From Runella zeae DSM 19591 (GTDB taxonomy: Bacteria; Bacteroidota; Bacteroidia; Cytophagales; Spirosomataceae): 64,000 bases of DNA. The notes beneath the pieces were generated by a model. That model made no database searches, had not been told where the DNA came from, and saw only the letters and a list, made by a program, of their open reading frames with translations. The position numbers were made by a program, and so were the translations under genes. Position 1 is the stretch's first letter. Every line of letters starts with the position of its first letter. Location of the stretch: assembly GCF_000423565.1 (NCBI RefSeq), contig NZ_KE384037.1, forward strand, positions 124,001 to 188,000. The letters run 5' to 3'. Below are positions 1-8,448 of this stretch, one piece after another.

Positions 1-2280
1 CGCTTCAAATCCATAACTTTGGTGAGGGCCTACTTTAGGCGTCACAAACCCACGAGGGAATTTCACTTGGCCATTGGAACGAACCTCTGCTTCCGACATC
101 AGATAATCCGTAATCCAGCCAATCTGCCACCAAGCGTGGTGTGGATAAGGCCCTGCGCCACGATTCATGGCTTGCCAATAGTAGGATGCTACGCTTGTTT
201 TAGCATCCACAAAGGCATCACGCCCCCAAACTCCTGCCCGTGCCAAGTCGGCGAAAATGGGTTCTTTCGTAAGCTGAAACATTCGTAAAAACAATCCCGC
301 ATGACTCGCCAACTGAATAGGCCCTTGGGAATTGGAAGACCCAAAAATGCCACCGTGTTCAAAACTAAGACCTGCTTGGGCAATCTCCCAATCCTCACGA
401 GGGCTACCGTTGACGGTTTTGGGGTTACGATTTGGGATGGGGTGAGTGTATATAGAGGTTGTGTATACTTTTGCAGCAGTAATAGCCGCATTTTTGTATT
501 TCTCTTTTTGAGTAAAATCGTACAAATCCAACAGCGCCTGAGCCGACTGCGCCGTGGCAAAATCGGGGGCATAGCGAGCATCGCCACATACCCCTAAAAA
601 ACCACCTGTTTCGACGGCGTTTTTCACAAACCAATCGGCTCCTTTCTGCGCCGCCACCAAATATTTAGAGTCTTTGAGAATCCGATACGCTACCAACAAC
701 CCATAAAAAGTAGGCCGAACATCTTTGATGTCACGGAAGATTTCTTGCTCATTTTTCCGATCGTAAGCCACGGCCCAGCTACCATCTGACTTTTGATTTT
801 TGAGCAACCACTCAGCACCACTACTCAGCAAATTACGTAAGGAGGTATTGTTAGGTTCAAAAAGTAGAATATTTCCTAAATCCAACATCGTATAGTAAGT
901 AACGGCGATGGGCTCGACTACCTCTCCCCACTCCTCCGTAAATCGTTTTGATTTTGCCAAATAATATTGTCCCGCTAAGGCACCTTTAAAAAAACCTTCG
1001 TCCGTAATCTGCTGTACTATCTTGAAATTCAAGGCATAAGGCAGTACCTTTTTGGTGAGTAGAGTGTCTTGGGTGGCATTGGCGAGCATCCACATCGCGC
1101 CATAATCAGAGTTTTTCATGGCATCTTTGTTTGAACCTATCACGCCACCCAAATACGACTGAGCTCCAATTTTCAAGCCCTTGTATTCTTCAATATTCCA
1201 AAGCGACGTTTTGGGGTCAGTCAAATAATGGTGCATTTTCTGGATACGGTCGGTGAGCGACTGCTTGCTTTGGCGAAGTGCAAGACTTTGTTTTAGTTGA
1301 AAAATATCATAAACCGCATGATTAATGGCCTTGAACCAATCGCCGGCTATCAAACTATAACGAAAAGAATAGCTCACGGTCTCGCCCGCTTTCAGTTCAG
1401 ATTTTGGCTCACCCAATACTGGAAAATAGAGTGTAGGCGTAATTTGAGACTTACGGTTTTTGTGCGATAGCCCCACGTTCCAAGCGTGCATGGTATTTTT
1501 GTCTTTTTCCCAAGGGTCACGACAAAGGTCTGGGTCGGGCATGAGCGAAATCGTAATTCCGCTTTTGGTCGTTACCAACGGACTTAGTGTACTAGCCGAA
1601 CGCTCTCGATACACAACCGGCAAAGCAGGTGCGCCATGACCATACGCATAAGCCAAGGCAAAATTGGGCTGAATGTAATTTCCCTGAAAATAACCCGGCA
1701 CCGACACCCACGCCATATCGGCCTCACTCACAGGAGCAAGTGTAGGAGTAGCCAACGAAAAATAGCCAGCAGTTTTAGGGGTTAGTGTCTGTTTGACCCA
1801 TATATCGGTAGGAAATTGGGGATCAAAATTCCACTCGGTGGTGATTTTTGCTACTTCATTTTCGGTTTCAAAACTGAGTTGATTGGTTTTGATTTGTTTC
1901 CCATTTTTCGCGAAAAAATGAAACGCTTTTCCTGCCGTATTTAAGGATACAGGATTGGTACTTTCGGCCCACTGTTTGGTTTGATAATGATACGCCTCTC
2001 CTGGAAATGTTTCACCAGTGATAGATTTAAAAACTGAATCGGGAGTCATTTTGGGTTTTTCAGCGCTAAAAAGTAGCGTATTCTCTCCCGAAGGAATTTT
2101 TAATGCTACCCAAGAGCTCCCTTTTTTAACGGATAATGTTTTGATTTGCCAACCCATTGCGCTGTTTTCCCAACGCATCTTCACAGCTTCATTTTCTAAA
2201 ACCAGCGACTTCTGCGCCCATAATTCCCCAAAAACCATTGAGAAAATCACTGCCAGTAATGTACGTTTTGTGCTCGTCAT
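1..2280 (-). CDS. Secreted six-hairpin (alpha/alpha toroid) glycan-active-type protein, 3' end cut by window
   Basis: Open on the minus strand from an ATG at 2280 to the window edge with no stop, so at least 760 residues are present and the C-terminus is missing. The N-terminus is a signal peptide (MTSTKRTLLAVIFSMVFGELWAQ, cut after the Ala-Gln region). Residues about 25-420 are beta-rich with no motif I can name. About residue 420 onward is helical with repeated Trp/Tyr/Gly patterns such as GAEWLLKNQKSDGSWAVAY and SGAEWLL-type helices, typical of alpha/alpha toroid glycosidases and polysaccharide lyases. It is the last visible gene of an operon with a GH9-like protein, ApbE, a FAD oxidoreductase and SusCD, so a role in breaking down an imported glycan in the periplasm or at the surface is likely. 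The exact family and reaction are not recognised. Confidence 0.75.
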   Translation of the reverse strand, partial: MTSTKRTLLAVIFSMVFGELWAQKSLVLENEAVKMRWENSAMGWQIKTLSVKKGSSWVALKIPSGENTLLFSAEKPKMTPDSVFKSITGETFPGEAYHYQTKQWAESTNPVSLNTAGKAFHFFAKNGKQIKTNQLSFETENEVAKITTEWNFDPQFPTDIWVKQTLTPKTAGYFSLATPTLAPVSEADMAWVSVPGYFQGNYIQPNFALAYAYGHGAPALPVVYRERSASTLSPLVTTKSGITISLMPDPDLCRDPWEKDKNTMHAWNVGLSHKNRKSQITPTLYFPVLGEPKSELKAGETVSYSFRYSLIAGDWFKAINHAVYDIFQLKQSLALRQSKQSLTDRIQKMHHYLTDPKTSLWNIEEYKGLKIGAQSYLGGVIGSNKDAMKNSDYGAMWMLANATQDTLLTKKVLPYALNFKIVQQITDEGFFKGALAGQYYLAKSKRFTEEWGEVVEPIAVTYYTMLDLGNILLFEPNNTSLRNLLSSGAEWLLKNQKSDGSWAVAYDRKNEQEIFRDIKDVRPTFYGLLVAYRILKDSKYLVAAQKGADWFVKNAVETGGFLGVCGDARYAPDFATAQSAQALLDLYDFTQKEKYKNAAITAAKVYTTSIYTHPIPNRNPKTVNGSPREDWEIAQAGLSFEHGGIFGSSNSQGPIQLASHAGLFLRMFQLTKEPIFADLARAGVWGRDAFVDAKTSVASYYWQAMNRGAGPYPHHAWWQIGWITDYLMSEAEVRSNGQVKFPRGFVTPKVGPHQSYGFEA

Positions 2281-2312
2281 TGTCTTATTTTTTTTCACTC
2301 AGAATTGGTTTA

Positions 2313-4238
2313 CTACTTAACTATCACCTCTGCTTTTTGGGCAAAACCCATCGTGCCGTAGGCGACTTGCAACGAACGACAATCGGACGGGATTTGATAA
2401 GTCGCTCTAAAAACCCCCGTGTTTTCACCCGTTTCGGCTACCTCTAGTGAGGTGCTTTTTTTACCATTTATATTTAGCGTTACGGCTCCTTTTTCGGCTT
2501 TATCCCAGTCCATGTTCAGGGCGGCCTTTAGCTCAATGGTCACCGTTTGTCCCGCCTTCGTTTGCTTAATTTCTTTGCCAGAAGCATCCAAAATTCTTAT
2601 TCGGTGGCTGCCCAGCGTCGAAAATGTAAGGGTCGCTTGCCAGCCACGGTTCGAAACACACCAGCCTTCGGTGGCATAGGCGTCTTTGCCAATCAAGTCT
2701 TTGGGGTCGTTGCTGGTTGGAGTAGTACTGGCGGATTTCTGGAAATCTTTATCAAGCGGTGAACCGTCGAGCGTGCCGCGTACTTTGCCCAGCATTCCGT
2801 AGCCATTGGGATGGGCCGAAGGCCAGCCCTTTTCTACTCCTTCCCAATACCCATTGATGGCCAACCGCTCGGAGCTTTTGTTGCTCAAGTGCGCTCCTAC
2901 GGGATTGACTCCAAAGACAAAATCGACTTGTGCCCAACCAATGTCTCGCAAGCGGCGGTCATTCAACAGATAAGCGACGGCAAACATCGACCCGCCCAAA
3001 GCAGGAGCACCGCCCAGTTCTTTGGTTTTAGGATGCGCCCATTCAGTTTCGCTGTGGACGCGGTACTTCCAAAAATTATTGGTTTTTTGGTGCATGTGCG
3101 TAGCCCAAGCCTGCAATTTCTCTTTCGAGCCTTGTGGGGCGTGTTCGGGCGCTACCAGTAAAAAATAGGCCAAGGCTTGCGGCGTAATATGCTCGGCGTT
3201 CCGAATCCACCACATGTGGCGGGGATTGTTGAAATCCCAGTGTTGGATAATGTCTTTTGCACTTTCTTGGGCCCAGGTCAGGTACTGCTGAGGCTTGCCG
3301 TCGGGCTCGTTTTTTTCGCACAAATACATGAACAAATTACTAAAGACCGACTGACCGTAGGCGTTACCCATTTCGTTGAATTCCTGAAAACCCGCGTCCA
3401 CCCATTTGTTACTGTACGTCCAGTAGCGCACTACTTTGTGGCGGTCGTACTGCGTCCATTTTTCATTGCAGACTTGTCGGTACTTGAGGTATTTTTCGCG
3501 GGGTAAATAGGGTTTCAGAAAATCATGGTAAGCGGCACAGACCACCGAGAGTTGGTCGAGCAGGTTCCAGTAATCGTACTGCATTCGACGCTGCCCTTCG
3601 TAGCCTAACGAGCCGTGGCGGTTGCCTACGGGGCCTTGATACGCCACGTGGGCATAGGCAAACTCCGCGTGCCACAAAATCAAATCTATCAAATCGGGCG
3701 TGTTTTTGTCCCCAAATTCGGTTTTCCAACGGTCGTACAGCGAGGGATTGGAGGCGTATTGGAGGCATTCAAAAATTGTTTCTAGGCCATACGCTCCCCC
3801 GTCGCGCGAAGGGCCTCCGCCATATACTTTGGGCAAATTGGCATTGATTGGGTCTTCTGAGCCACGCACGTCGATGAAGAACTCGTAGCCTAGTTTTGAG
3901 GATAGTTTTTCGATGAGGTGGTCAGCAATCCAAAAAGGAACGGAGGGGGTAAAGCCTTCTACTTCCACCCTAAATTCATCTTTCGAGACGGGGTCAAAGG
4001 AAGTAAACCACCCTTCTTGATTTATGAGTTCTCCCGTAAATTCCGCCCGATTGGTCGTGGTGTTGACAATGCTAAATTTCGCACCGTCTTTGGCTCCCAG
4101 ACCTACAAAGCGTTTGGCCTCGCCGCGATTGTATCCCGCTTGGTTAACCAAAATCTGGGCAAAAAGCGGCGTTTGGCACATTACACCTAGTAAGCCGCCC
4201 ACCACGTACAATAAATATAGAGTTCTCTTTTTTCTCAT
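2313..4238 (-). CDS. Secreted glycoside hydrolase family 9-like protein
   Basis: About 641 residues from ATG 4238; a TTG two codons earlier is possible but the ATG lies directly before the basic n-region of the signal peptide. After the signal (ending LFAQ) comes ILVNQAGYNRGEAKRFV, the hallmark start of the Ig-like N-domain (CelD_N) found in GH9 endoglucanases. The middle is a Trp/Tyr-rich helical toroid, and DFVFGVNPVGAHLS near residue 440 resembles the GH9 C-terminal GxNP motif. The usual GH9 YDAGD catalytic pair is not seen; the matching region reads GGGPSRDGGAYGLETIF. The last 130 residues form a beta domain. Catalysis may therefore differ from cellulase action. It starts 2 bp after the ApbE stop, so the two are co-transcribed. 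Family assignment is good at fold level, substrate unknown. Confidence 0.72.
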   Translation of the reverse strand: MRKKRTLYLLYVVGGLLGVMCQTPLFAQILVNQAGYNRGEAKRFVGLGAKDGAKFSIVNTTTNRAEFTGELINQEGWFTSFDPVSKDEFRVEVEGFTPSVPFWIADHLIEKLSSKLGYEFFIDVRGSEDPINANLPKVYGGGPSRDGGAYGLETIFECLQYASNPSLYDRWKTEFGDKNTPDLIDLILWHAEFAYAHVAYQGPVGNRHGSLGYEGQRRMQYDYWNLLDQLSVVCAAYHDFLKPYLPREKYLKYRQVCNEKWTQYDRHKVVRYWTYSNKWVDAGFQEFNEMGNAYGQSVFSNLFMYLCEKNEPDGKPQQYLTWAQESAKDIIQHWDFNNPRHMWWIRNAEHITPQALAYFLLVAPEHAPQGSKEKLQAWATHMHQKTNNFWKYRVHSETEWAHPKTKELGGAPALGGSMFAVAYLLNDRRLRDIGWAQVDFVFGVNPVGAHLSNKSSERLAINGYWEGVEKGWPSAHPNGYGMLGKVRGTLDGSPLDKDFQKSASTTPTSNDPKDLIGKDAYATEGWCVSNRGWQATLTFSTLGSHRIRILDASGKEIKQTKAGQTVTIELKAALNMDWDKAEKGAVTLNINGKKSTSLEVAETGENTGVFRATYQIPSDCRSLQVAYGTMGFAQKAEVIVK

Positions 4239-4240
4239 AA

Positions 4241-5215
4241 TCAATTTTTTAATTCATTGCTTGCATACGTTCTCAACTTGCCTGTTTCGTCTCGGTAAAT
4301 AATATACACATCAAGGTCATGATGGGTATTTAGAAAGCGTTTGGTATTTTCTAATCCCATTACAAAAAAGGCCGTATCGTAGCCATCGGCGGTCATGGCA
4401 TCTTTGGCAAAAACCGTTACACTGAGTATCGCACTTTGCTCCATTTCACCCGTTTTAGGATTGATGATATGACTAAACAATTGCCCGTTAGCCTCGTACC
4501 GATTCCGATAATTACCTGCCGTAGTCATAGCGCGATTGGTGAGATTCATTTTTGTTTGCAACTGGGTCGGAGACAAAGGATTTTCGATGCCAATAACCCA
4601 TGACTGCCCGTCGTTTTTTTGTCCTTTAGCAAGAATTTCACCCCCAATTTCGACCATGTAATGTTGAATGCCTTGGATTTCTAACAAGGCTCCTACTTGA
4701 TCTACACTGTACCCTTGTGCAATGGAATTGAGATCCAAACGAACACCCGATTTTAGCTTTACAATTTCAACTTTATCAAATCTAATATTTTGAAAACCAA
4801 CACATTGCAATAAAGAATCTTTGTTTACAAATTGCCCTTTTGGTATTTTTTTAGGCCCAAACCCATACGCTTCTACCAAAGGCATCACGGTAGGGTCAAA
4901 AGCACCTTGGGTTTGGTGAAATATTTCTTCCGATTTTTTGAGTACGGCATAAAAATGGGGTAAACGAAATCGAAAGCACATAGAACGATTAAAAGTCGAA
5001 ATCTCCGAATCGGGGCGGTAGAGAGAAAGGGATTGATCAATTTCCGCCAACAATGAATCTACTTCTCGCTGAAAAGAACGTTGACGACCATCAACATACT
5101 TGATGTGGTAGGTTGTGCCCTGCGCCTGTCCTTGCAAAAGAACCATCGGCTCGTTTGCAAAGGCAGCAGCAAGGGCTACTATCCAACCACCAAGAATCAG
5201 TATCGTCGTTTTCAT
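4241..5215 (-). CDS. apbE: FAD:protein FMN transferase (ApbE family)
   Basis: 324 residues from ATG 5215 (a TTG directly before it gives a longer reading). ApbE enzymes are exported flavin transferases that use FAD to attach FMN covalently to a Thr in partner proteins. The signal segment (ILILGGWIVALAAAFA) is followed by GQAQGTTYHIKYVDG, SLYRPDSEISTFNRS, DPTVMPLVEAYGFGPK, LDLNSIAQGYSVDQV, YMVEIGGEILAKG and FSHIINPKTGEMEQS, all standard ApbE blocks; the late TADGYDTAFFVMG block supplies the metal-binding Asp and substrate residues. It is embedded in the SusCD operon, 2 bp upstream of the GH9-like gene. The protein encoded at 7082-8245 carries a DAxxGAT motif and is the obvious candidate substrate. 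Confidence 0.93.
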   Translation of the reverse strand: MKTTILILGGWIVALAAAFANEPMVLLQGQAQGTTYHIKYVDGRQRSFQREVDSLLAEIDQSLSLYRPDSEISTFNRSMCFRFRLPHFYAVLKKSEEIFHQTQGAFDPTVMPLVEAYGFGPKKIPKGQFVNKDSLLQCVGFQNIRFDKVEIVKLKSGVRLDLNSIAQGYSVDQVGALLEIQGIQHYMVEIGGEILAKGQKNDGQSWVIGIENPLSPTQLQTKMNLTNRAMTTAGNYRNRYEANGQLFSHIINPKTGEMEQSAILSVTVFAKDAMTADGYDTAFFVMGLENTKRFLNTHHDLDVYIIYRDETGKLRTYASNELKN

Positions 5216-5277
5216 CAACTTTTCCTCTACTCCTTAAAAAGCAGCACTTTTATCTCAGAGTGCAACAATTCTATAAC

Positions 5278-7080
5278 CTAAGGCTTTACAGGAGGAACTT
5301 CGTCTTTAATAATAGCCATCAATTCGGGAAGGTATTGTTGATAAACGCCGCGTGGCGTAGTATTGAATTTTTTGGTCAAGTAAGCTGCAAAGCCTACTAC
5401 TTCTCCCATCATTCCGCAAGTGCGCATCACACGAGTACTTCCAAAAGCCACGTGAGTAGTACTAATATTGCGCCCTGCCATAAATAAATTGCTGATGTTT
5501 TTGGAATACAAACAGCGGTAAGGAATGGTGTAGGGGGCTACTTTGATGTGCTTCGTCCCGGCAAAAAACTCTTGTCCTTCAAAATACTTTTTATTGCGCT
5601 CATCAGGGAAATGCAAATCAATCGTCCATGTAGCCGTTACTGTCCCATCGGGGTATTGTTTGCCTTCCTGAATGTCCATTTGATTGAGAATGTGATCTCC
5701 AATCAATCGCCTCGACTCCCGTTTTCCACCAATGTAAGCTACCCAAGCCAATTCATGTTTTGCGTATTTGGCGGCTTTGTTTTTTTTCAGATAGGACCAG
5801 TTGCCATAAATCGCTCGCAGGTTATGGTCGCGGATTTGCTCGGCCTGCGTAATGGTGTTAAAATTACCAAAGCCTGTTTCCCACTGCCAATCGGCCTTGG
5901 CATCATCAATGTGGTATTCGTCCGAAAACTGAATTGCCCAAGGGGTTTCAGGAAACGACGACTCATTATCACGCGGGAGCGACGCCCAAAGATTAGAAGT
6001 CCCTAATGTAAAATCATCTGCCTTTTCGGAGGCCAATGATTCGCCCGTTTCAGCTTTGCTCTCACGCCCCATTCGGTATTCGGCTCCCGCCAAATGCCCA
6101 ATGGTACCGTCGCCTGTGCAATCAGAAAAAAATGTTCCTGTAAAACGCGTTTCTTTGTTGGTCGCGATGTCGCGGCCAATCACCGCCACAATTTTATCGC
6201 CTTCTTTTTCGACTTGATATACGTGGGTATTCAAAAACAATGAAATATTACGTTCGGCTTTGACAATCGCCGTTTTGCGGGCGTCGCCGTATTCCTTAGC
6301 ATCAGGATTACCATTTCCGGGGTCGCCATTGTCCATTTCTCTTACAATGCGCCCTAGTTTTGGATAATGGTTTTTGTCAACATCTCCCATTAAATGCACC
6401 CTAATTTCTGAACTATTGTTGCCACCAAGCACAGGACGATCTTGAATCAAAGCTACTTTTAGTCCCATCCGAGAAGCCGAAATGGCAGCGCACGTTCCCG
6501 CAATTCCACCTCCCACGACAACCAAATCAAATTTGCCAGCCTCCGCAGGTTTGTCGGTCAGTTTGAGCAATTTTTTGCGAAACGCATTCATGGCTTCCAA
6601 GGATTCGGGAGGTGTAAAACCCGATGCATTCGTAAACAAAATGGCATCACAACGGCCGTTAAAGCCTGTTAGGTCATGCAAAGCGACACTCACTTCTTCG
6701 TTCTGAATGTCGATTTCACCTCCCGCATACCATTTCCATACATCCGAACCGCTTTCTCCAAAAACTTGAGTTAAAGGCTTTCCATTAAGCACCACCTGAA
6801 ACTTCCCAGGGCCTTTGGGGAAAGGAGCCCAATCTTTGGTGCGTACCCACACGCGGTATTTTCCTTTTTTGGGAAACTGAACCGTTGTGGAAGCATCTTT
6901 AACGGGGCGGCCCATGCCGTGCGCCATCAGATAAGAAGAGCCCAATACCACAAAAGATTGTTGGTCAATTACCCAGCCGCCTTTTTCGGTAAATGATTCT
7001 GTTTCTAAAAAAATGTGTTCTTGCGCTATCAAGTGTAGAGACAATAGCAGGAAAAAGAGGGTTTGGAGAAATGGTTTCAT
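5278..7080 (-). CDS. Secreted FAD-dependent oxidoreductase with N-terminal carbohydrate-binding-like domain
   Basis: 600 residues, ATG start, signal peptide ending HLIAQ. Residues 20-150 form a beta domain (LETESFTEKGGWVIDQQSF, KGKYRVWVRTKDW) like the golvesin/xanthan-lyase-type module often attached to such oxidoreductases. From about 180 an FAD-binding Rossmann start is visible: FDLVVVGGGIAGTCAAISA, then LGGNNSSEIRVHLMGD, and FFSDCTGDGTIGHLAGAEYRMG, the conserved blocks of the FAD_oxidored family (PF12831). The C-terminus has LFMAGRNISTTHVAFGSTRV, the second flavin-contact block. Substrates in this family are mostly unknown; in glycan loci they may oxidise or dehydrogenate sugars. The stop of the next upstream operon gene is only 1 bp away, so translation may be coupled. 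No DxxSGAT motif is present, so flavin is probably non-covalent. Confidence 0.85.
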   Translation of the reverse strand: MKPFLQTLFFLLLSLHLIAQEHIFLETESFTEKGGWVIDQQSFVVLGSSYLMAHGMGRPVKDASTTVQFPKKGKYRVWVRTKDWAPFPKGPGKFQVVLNGKPLTQVFGESGSDVWKWYAGGEIDIQNEEVSVALHDLTGFNGRCDAILFTNASGFTPPESLEAMNAFRKKLLKLTDKPAEAGKFDLVVVGGGIAGTCAAISASRMGLKVALIQDRPVLGGNNSSEIRVHLMGDVDKNHYPKLGRIVREMDNGDPGNGNPDAKEYGDARKTAIVKAERNISLFLNTHVYQVEKEGDKIVAVIGRDIATNKETRFTGTFFSDCTGDGTIGHLAGAEYRMGRESKAETGESLASEKADDFTLGTSNLWASLPRDNESSFPETPWAIQFSDEYHIDDAKADWQWETGFGNFNTITQAEQIRDHNLRAIYGNWSYLKKNKAAKYAKHELAWVAYIGGKRESRRLIGDHILNQMDIQEGKQYPDGTVTATWTIDLHFPDERNKKYFEGQEFFAGTKHIKVAPYTIPYRCLYSKNISNLFMAGRNISTTHVAFGSTRVMRTCGMMGEVVGFAAYLTKKFNTTPRGVYQQYLPELMAIIKDEVPPVKP

Positions 7081-7081
7081 A

Positions 7082-8245
7082 TTATTTTTTGGTTGGATTG
7101 TTTAGGTCGTAAAATTCGGTCATTCGTTTTTTCACTTCCTTGTTTTTAGGAGAATGTTTCACCAACAAAGGATAGATGTCGTTTGCGTAATTAGAGCTGG
7201 CTAGTTGGCCTGCCAATATACGCTGCGCTTGCTGCGACAACGTGGATTGCGTAGTGAGTATTTTTAATAAAAGCGTCGCTTGTTCTTGATTCGCATTGCT
7301 CAACTGTTGCGCTAAAAACTCCTTTGTTTCATCCGTAAGTGATGATAGACTGGTCATTTTTTTCAAAATCGCAATCTGCAAGGGATAAGAAGCCGTTTGG
7401 TAGGTTTCCCAAAGCCATCGTTGACGTGTTTTATCCACAAAAAACTGATTGTGAAGCTTTTGTAAGGCGTAACGAGCCGTAAAAATGTTTTTCCCTCGAA
7501 TCACTTGCTGCATATCAGCCTCAAAACCCGTGGTCACTTTTCCTTCGTCAGTCATGATGCGTTCCATAGCCCAGTATTGATAATGATGATTGCGGTCGGT
7601 CAAAAATCGATGCAACAATTCCTCACTTTTAAAAGTCTCCGTGATTCGCTGCATCTCTGCCACCACCTTCCCGTGGGCAATATGCCAGAGCGTATAGCAA
7701 GTATAAACCGCGCCGTCGATGACCTCGTTCTTCACAGTTTTGAGCGTAGCACCTGCTTTGGCATCTACCGAATCGGCAAGATTTTCGGTGCCTTTGCCCA
7801 CCAAATCCTCCATCGAAACATCTTTTAAAAGGGAGTGAGTATTTGCCAAAATAGTCTGTAATTTCTCATAATCATCCGGCTTAAAGGGCTTGTGATCCAT
7901 GCGAGTCAACTCGGTTCTTGGGGGCAAATCGAAACGCGTATAGTTGCCCAGCAAATCCCAATAAAAGTTGATATAAACAGGTTTACATTCTCCCGTAAGA
8001 CAAACGGGCGTAAAAATGTTGCTAAAGAAATACTGCGGTTGCCCAGCAGTATCCAAAGCTAACTTTAGGGTATATTCTGTAGAGTCATTGATTGTAAGGG
8101 TGTAAGCTTTGGTATTTAAGGGAATTTGGGAAAACGCTGAAATGGTTACTGATAAGAAAACACATAAAATACTAGTATTCCTACCAACTTTTGTGAAAAA
8201 CCCAAGTGGTAAAAAATAGTATAGGATATGCTTAAATTTTGACAC
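7082..8245 (-). CDS. Secreted protein with FMN-binding-type DAxxGAT motif, probable ApbE substrate
   Basis: 387 residues if translation starts at GTG 8245, which keeps the hydrophobic export signal (SILCVFLSVTISAFSQ) and leaves out a palindromic repeat at 8264-8296. A longer reading from TTG 8317 would translate that repeat and is less likely; no ATG lies between. Visible parts: a beta region with VCLTGECKPVYINFYWDLLG (residues 81-100), then SVDAKAGATLKTVKNEVIDG at about 159-178, which matches the covalent-flavin motif of FMN-binding domains (D-x-x-[ST]-G-A-T, here Ala before Gly), with Thr167 as the candidate flavin acceptor. The C-terminal 170 residues are helical and HEAT-like. It sits in one operon with ApbE and a FAD oxidoreductase. 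The domain call rests on motif and context; exact family not confirmed. Confidence 0.6.
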   Translation of the reverse strand: MSKFKHILYYFLPLGFFTKVGRNTSILCVFLSVTISAFSQIPLNTKAYTLTINDSTEYTLKLALDTAGQPQYFFSNIFTPVCLTGECKPVYINFYWDLLGNYTRFDLPPRTELTRMDHKPFKPDDYEKLQTILANTHSLLKDVSMEDLVGKGTENLADSVDAKAGATLKTVKNEVIDGAVYTCYTLWHIAHGKVVAEMQRITETFKSEELLHRFLTDRNHHYQYWAMERIMTDEGKVTTGFEADMQQVIRGKNIFTARYALQKLHNQFFVDKTRQRWLWETYQTASYPLQIAILKKMTSLSSLTDETKEFLAQQLSNANQEQATLLLKILTTQSTLSQQAQRILAGQLASSNYANDIYPLLVKHSPKNKEVKKRMTEFYDLNNPTKK

Positions 8246-8263
8246 TATAGCTTTGAGTTTTAA

Positions 8264-8442
8264 AACGTTGGCAAGGTTTGGAACCTTGCCAACGTTGAGG
8301 GTCGATAACTTCGCCAACGTTATGTTTTACTTCAAATCTAGGTTACTTCCACCTTAGATTTGGCATGTATTTCCTCTGGTGGTTAACGTTGGCAAGGTTT
8401 AGAACCTTGCCAACGTTGAAGCCCTAAAACCTTGCCAACATT
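8264..8442. repeat. Cluster of AACGTTGGCAAGGTT palindromic repeats
   Basis: Two perfect palindromes with 15-bp arms AACGTTGGCAAGGTT and 3-nt loops lie at 8264-8296 (loop TGG) and 8385-8417 (loop TAG). A single near-copy of one arm is at 8428-8442 and a shorter degenerate arm at 8312-8321. On the minus strand they lie downstream of susD and upstream of the GAT-motif gene. They could attenuate transcription or stabilise the upstream susCD message, and they look like members of a dispersed REP-like family; copy number elsewhere cannot be judged here. Confidence 0.85.
8324..8382 (-). pseudogene. Decayed duplicate of the SusD C-terminus
   Basis: Read on the minus strand this stretch gives PPEEIHAKSKVEVT followed by stops. 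The intact susD ends with PLDEINANPKLEQNPDWK and a stop at 8449. The two 59-bp stretches (8324-8382 and 8444-8502) align over their whole length with about one single-base shift, and both are followed on the gene's 3' side by a gene-end sequence and a GCCAACRTT repeat arm. The upstream end of the relic is replaced by the palindrome at 8385. This is best explained as the remnant of a second susD lost by deletion or recombination at the repeats. Confidence 0.65.
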
Positions 8443-8448
8443 GTGGGT

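Noticed and set aside
189-634. Overlapping open frames on both strands in the first 700 bases
   Set aside because: All are shadows of the long minus-strand gene that is open from 2280 to the window edge.
8246-8317. N-terminal extension of the GAT-motif protein from a TTG at 8317
   Set aside because: It would translate a palindromic repeat before the export signal; GTG 8245 gives a normal signal peptide.
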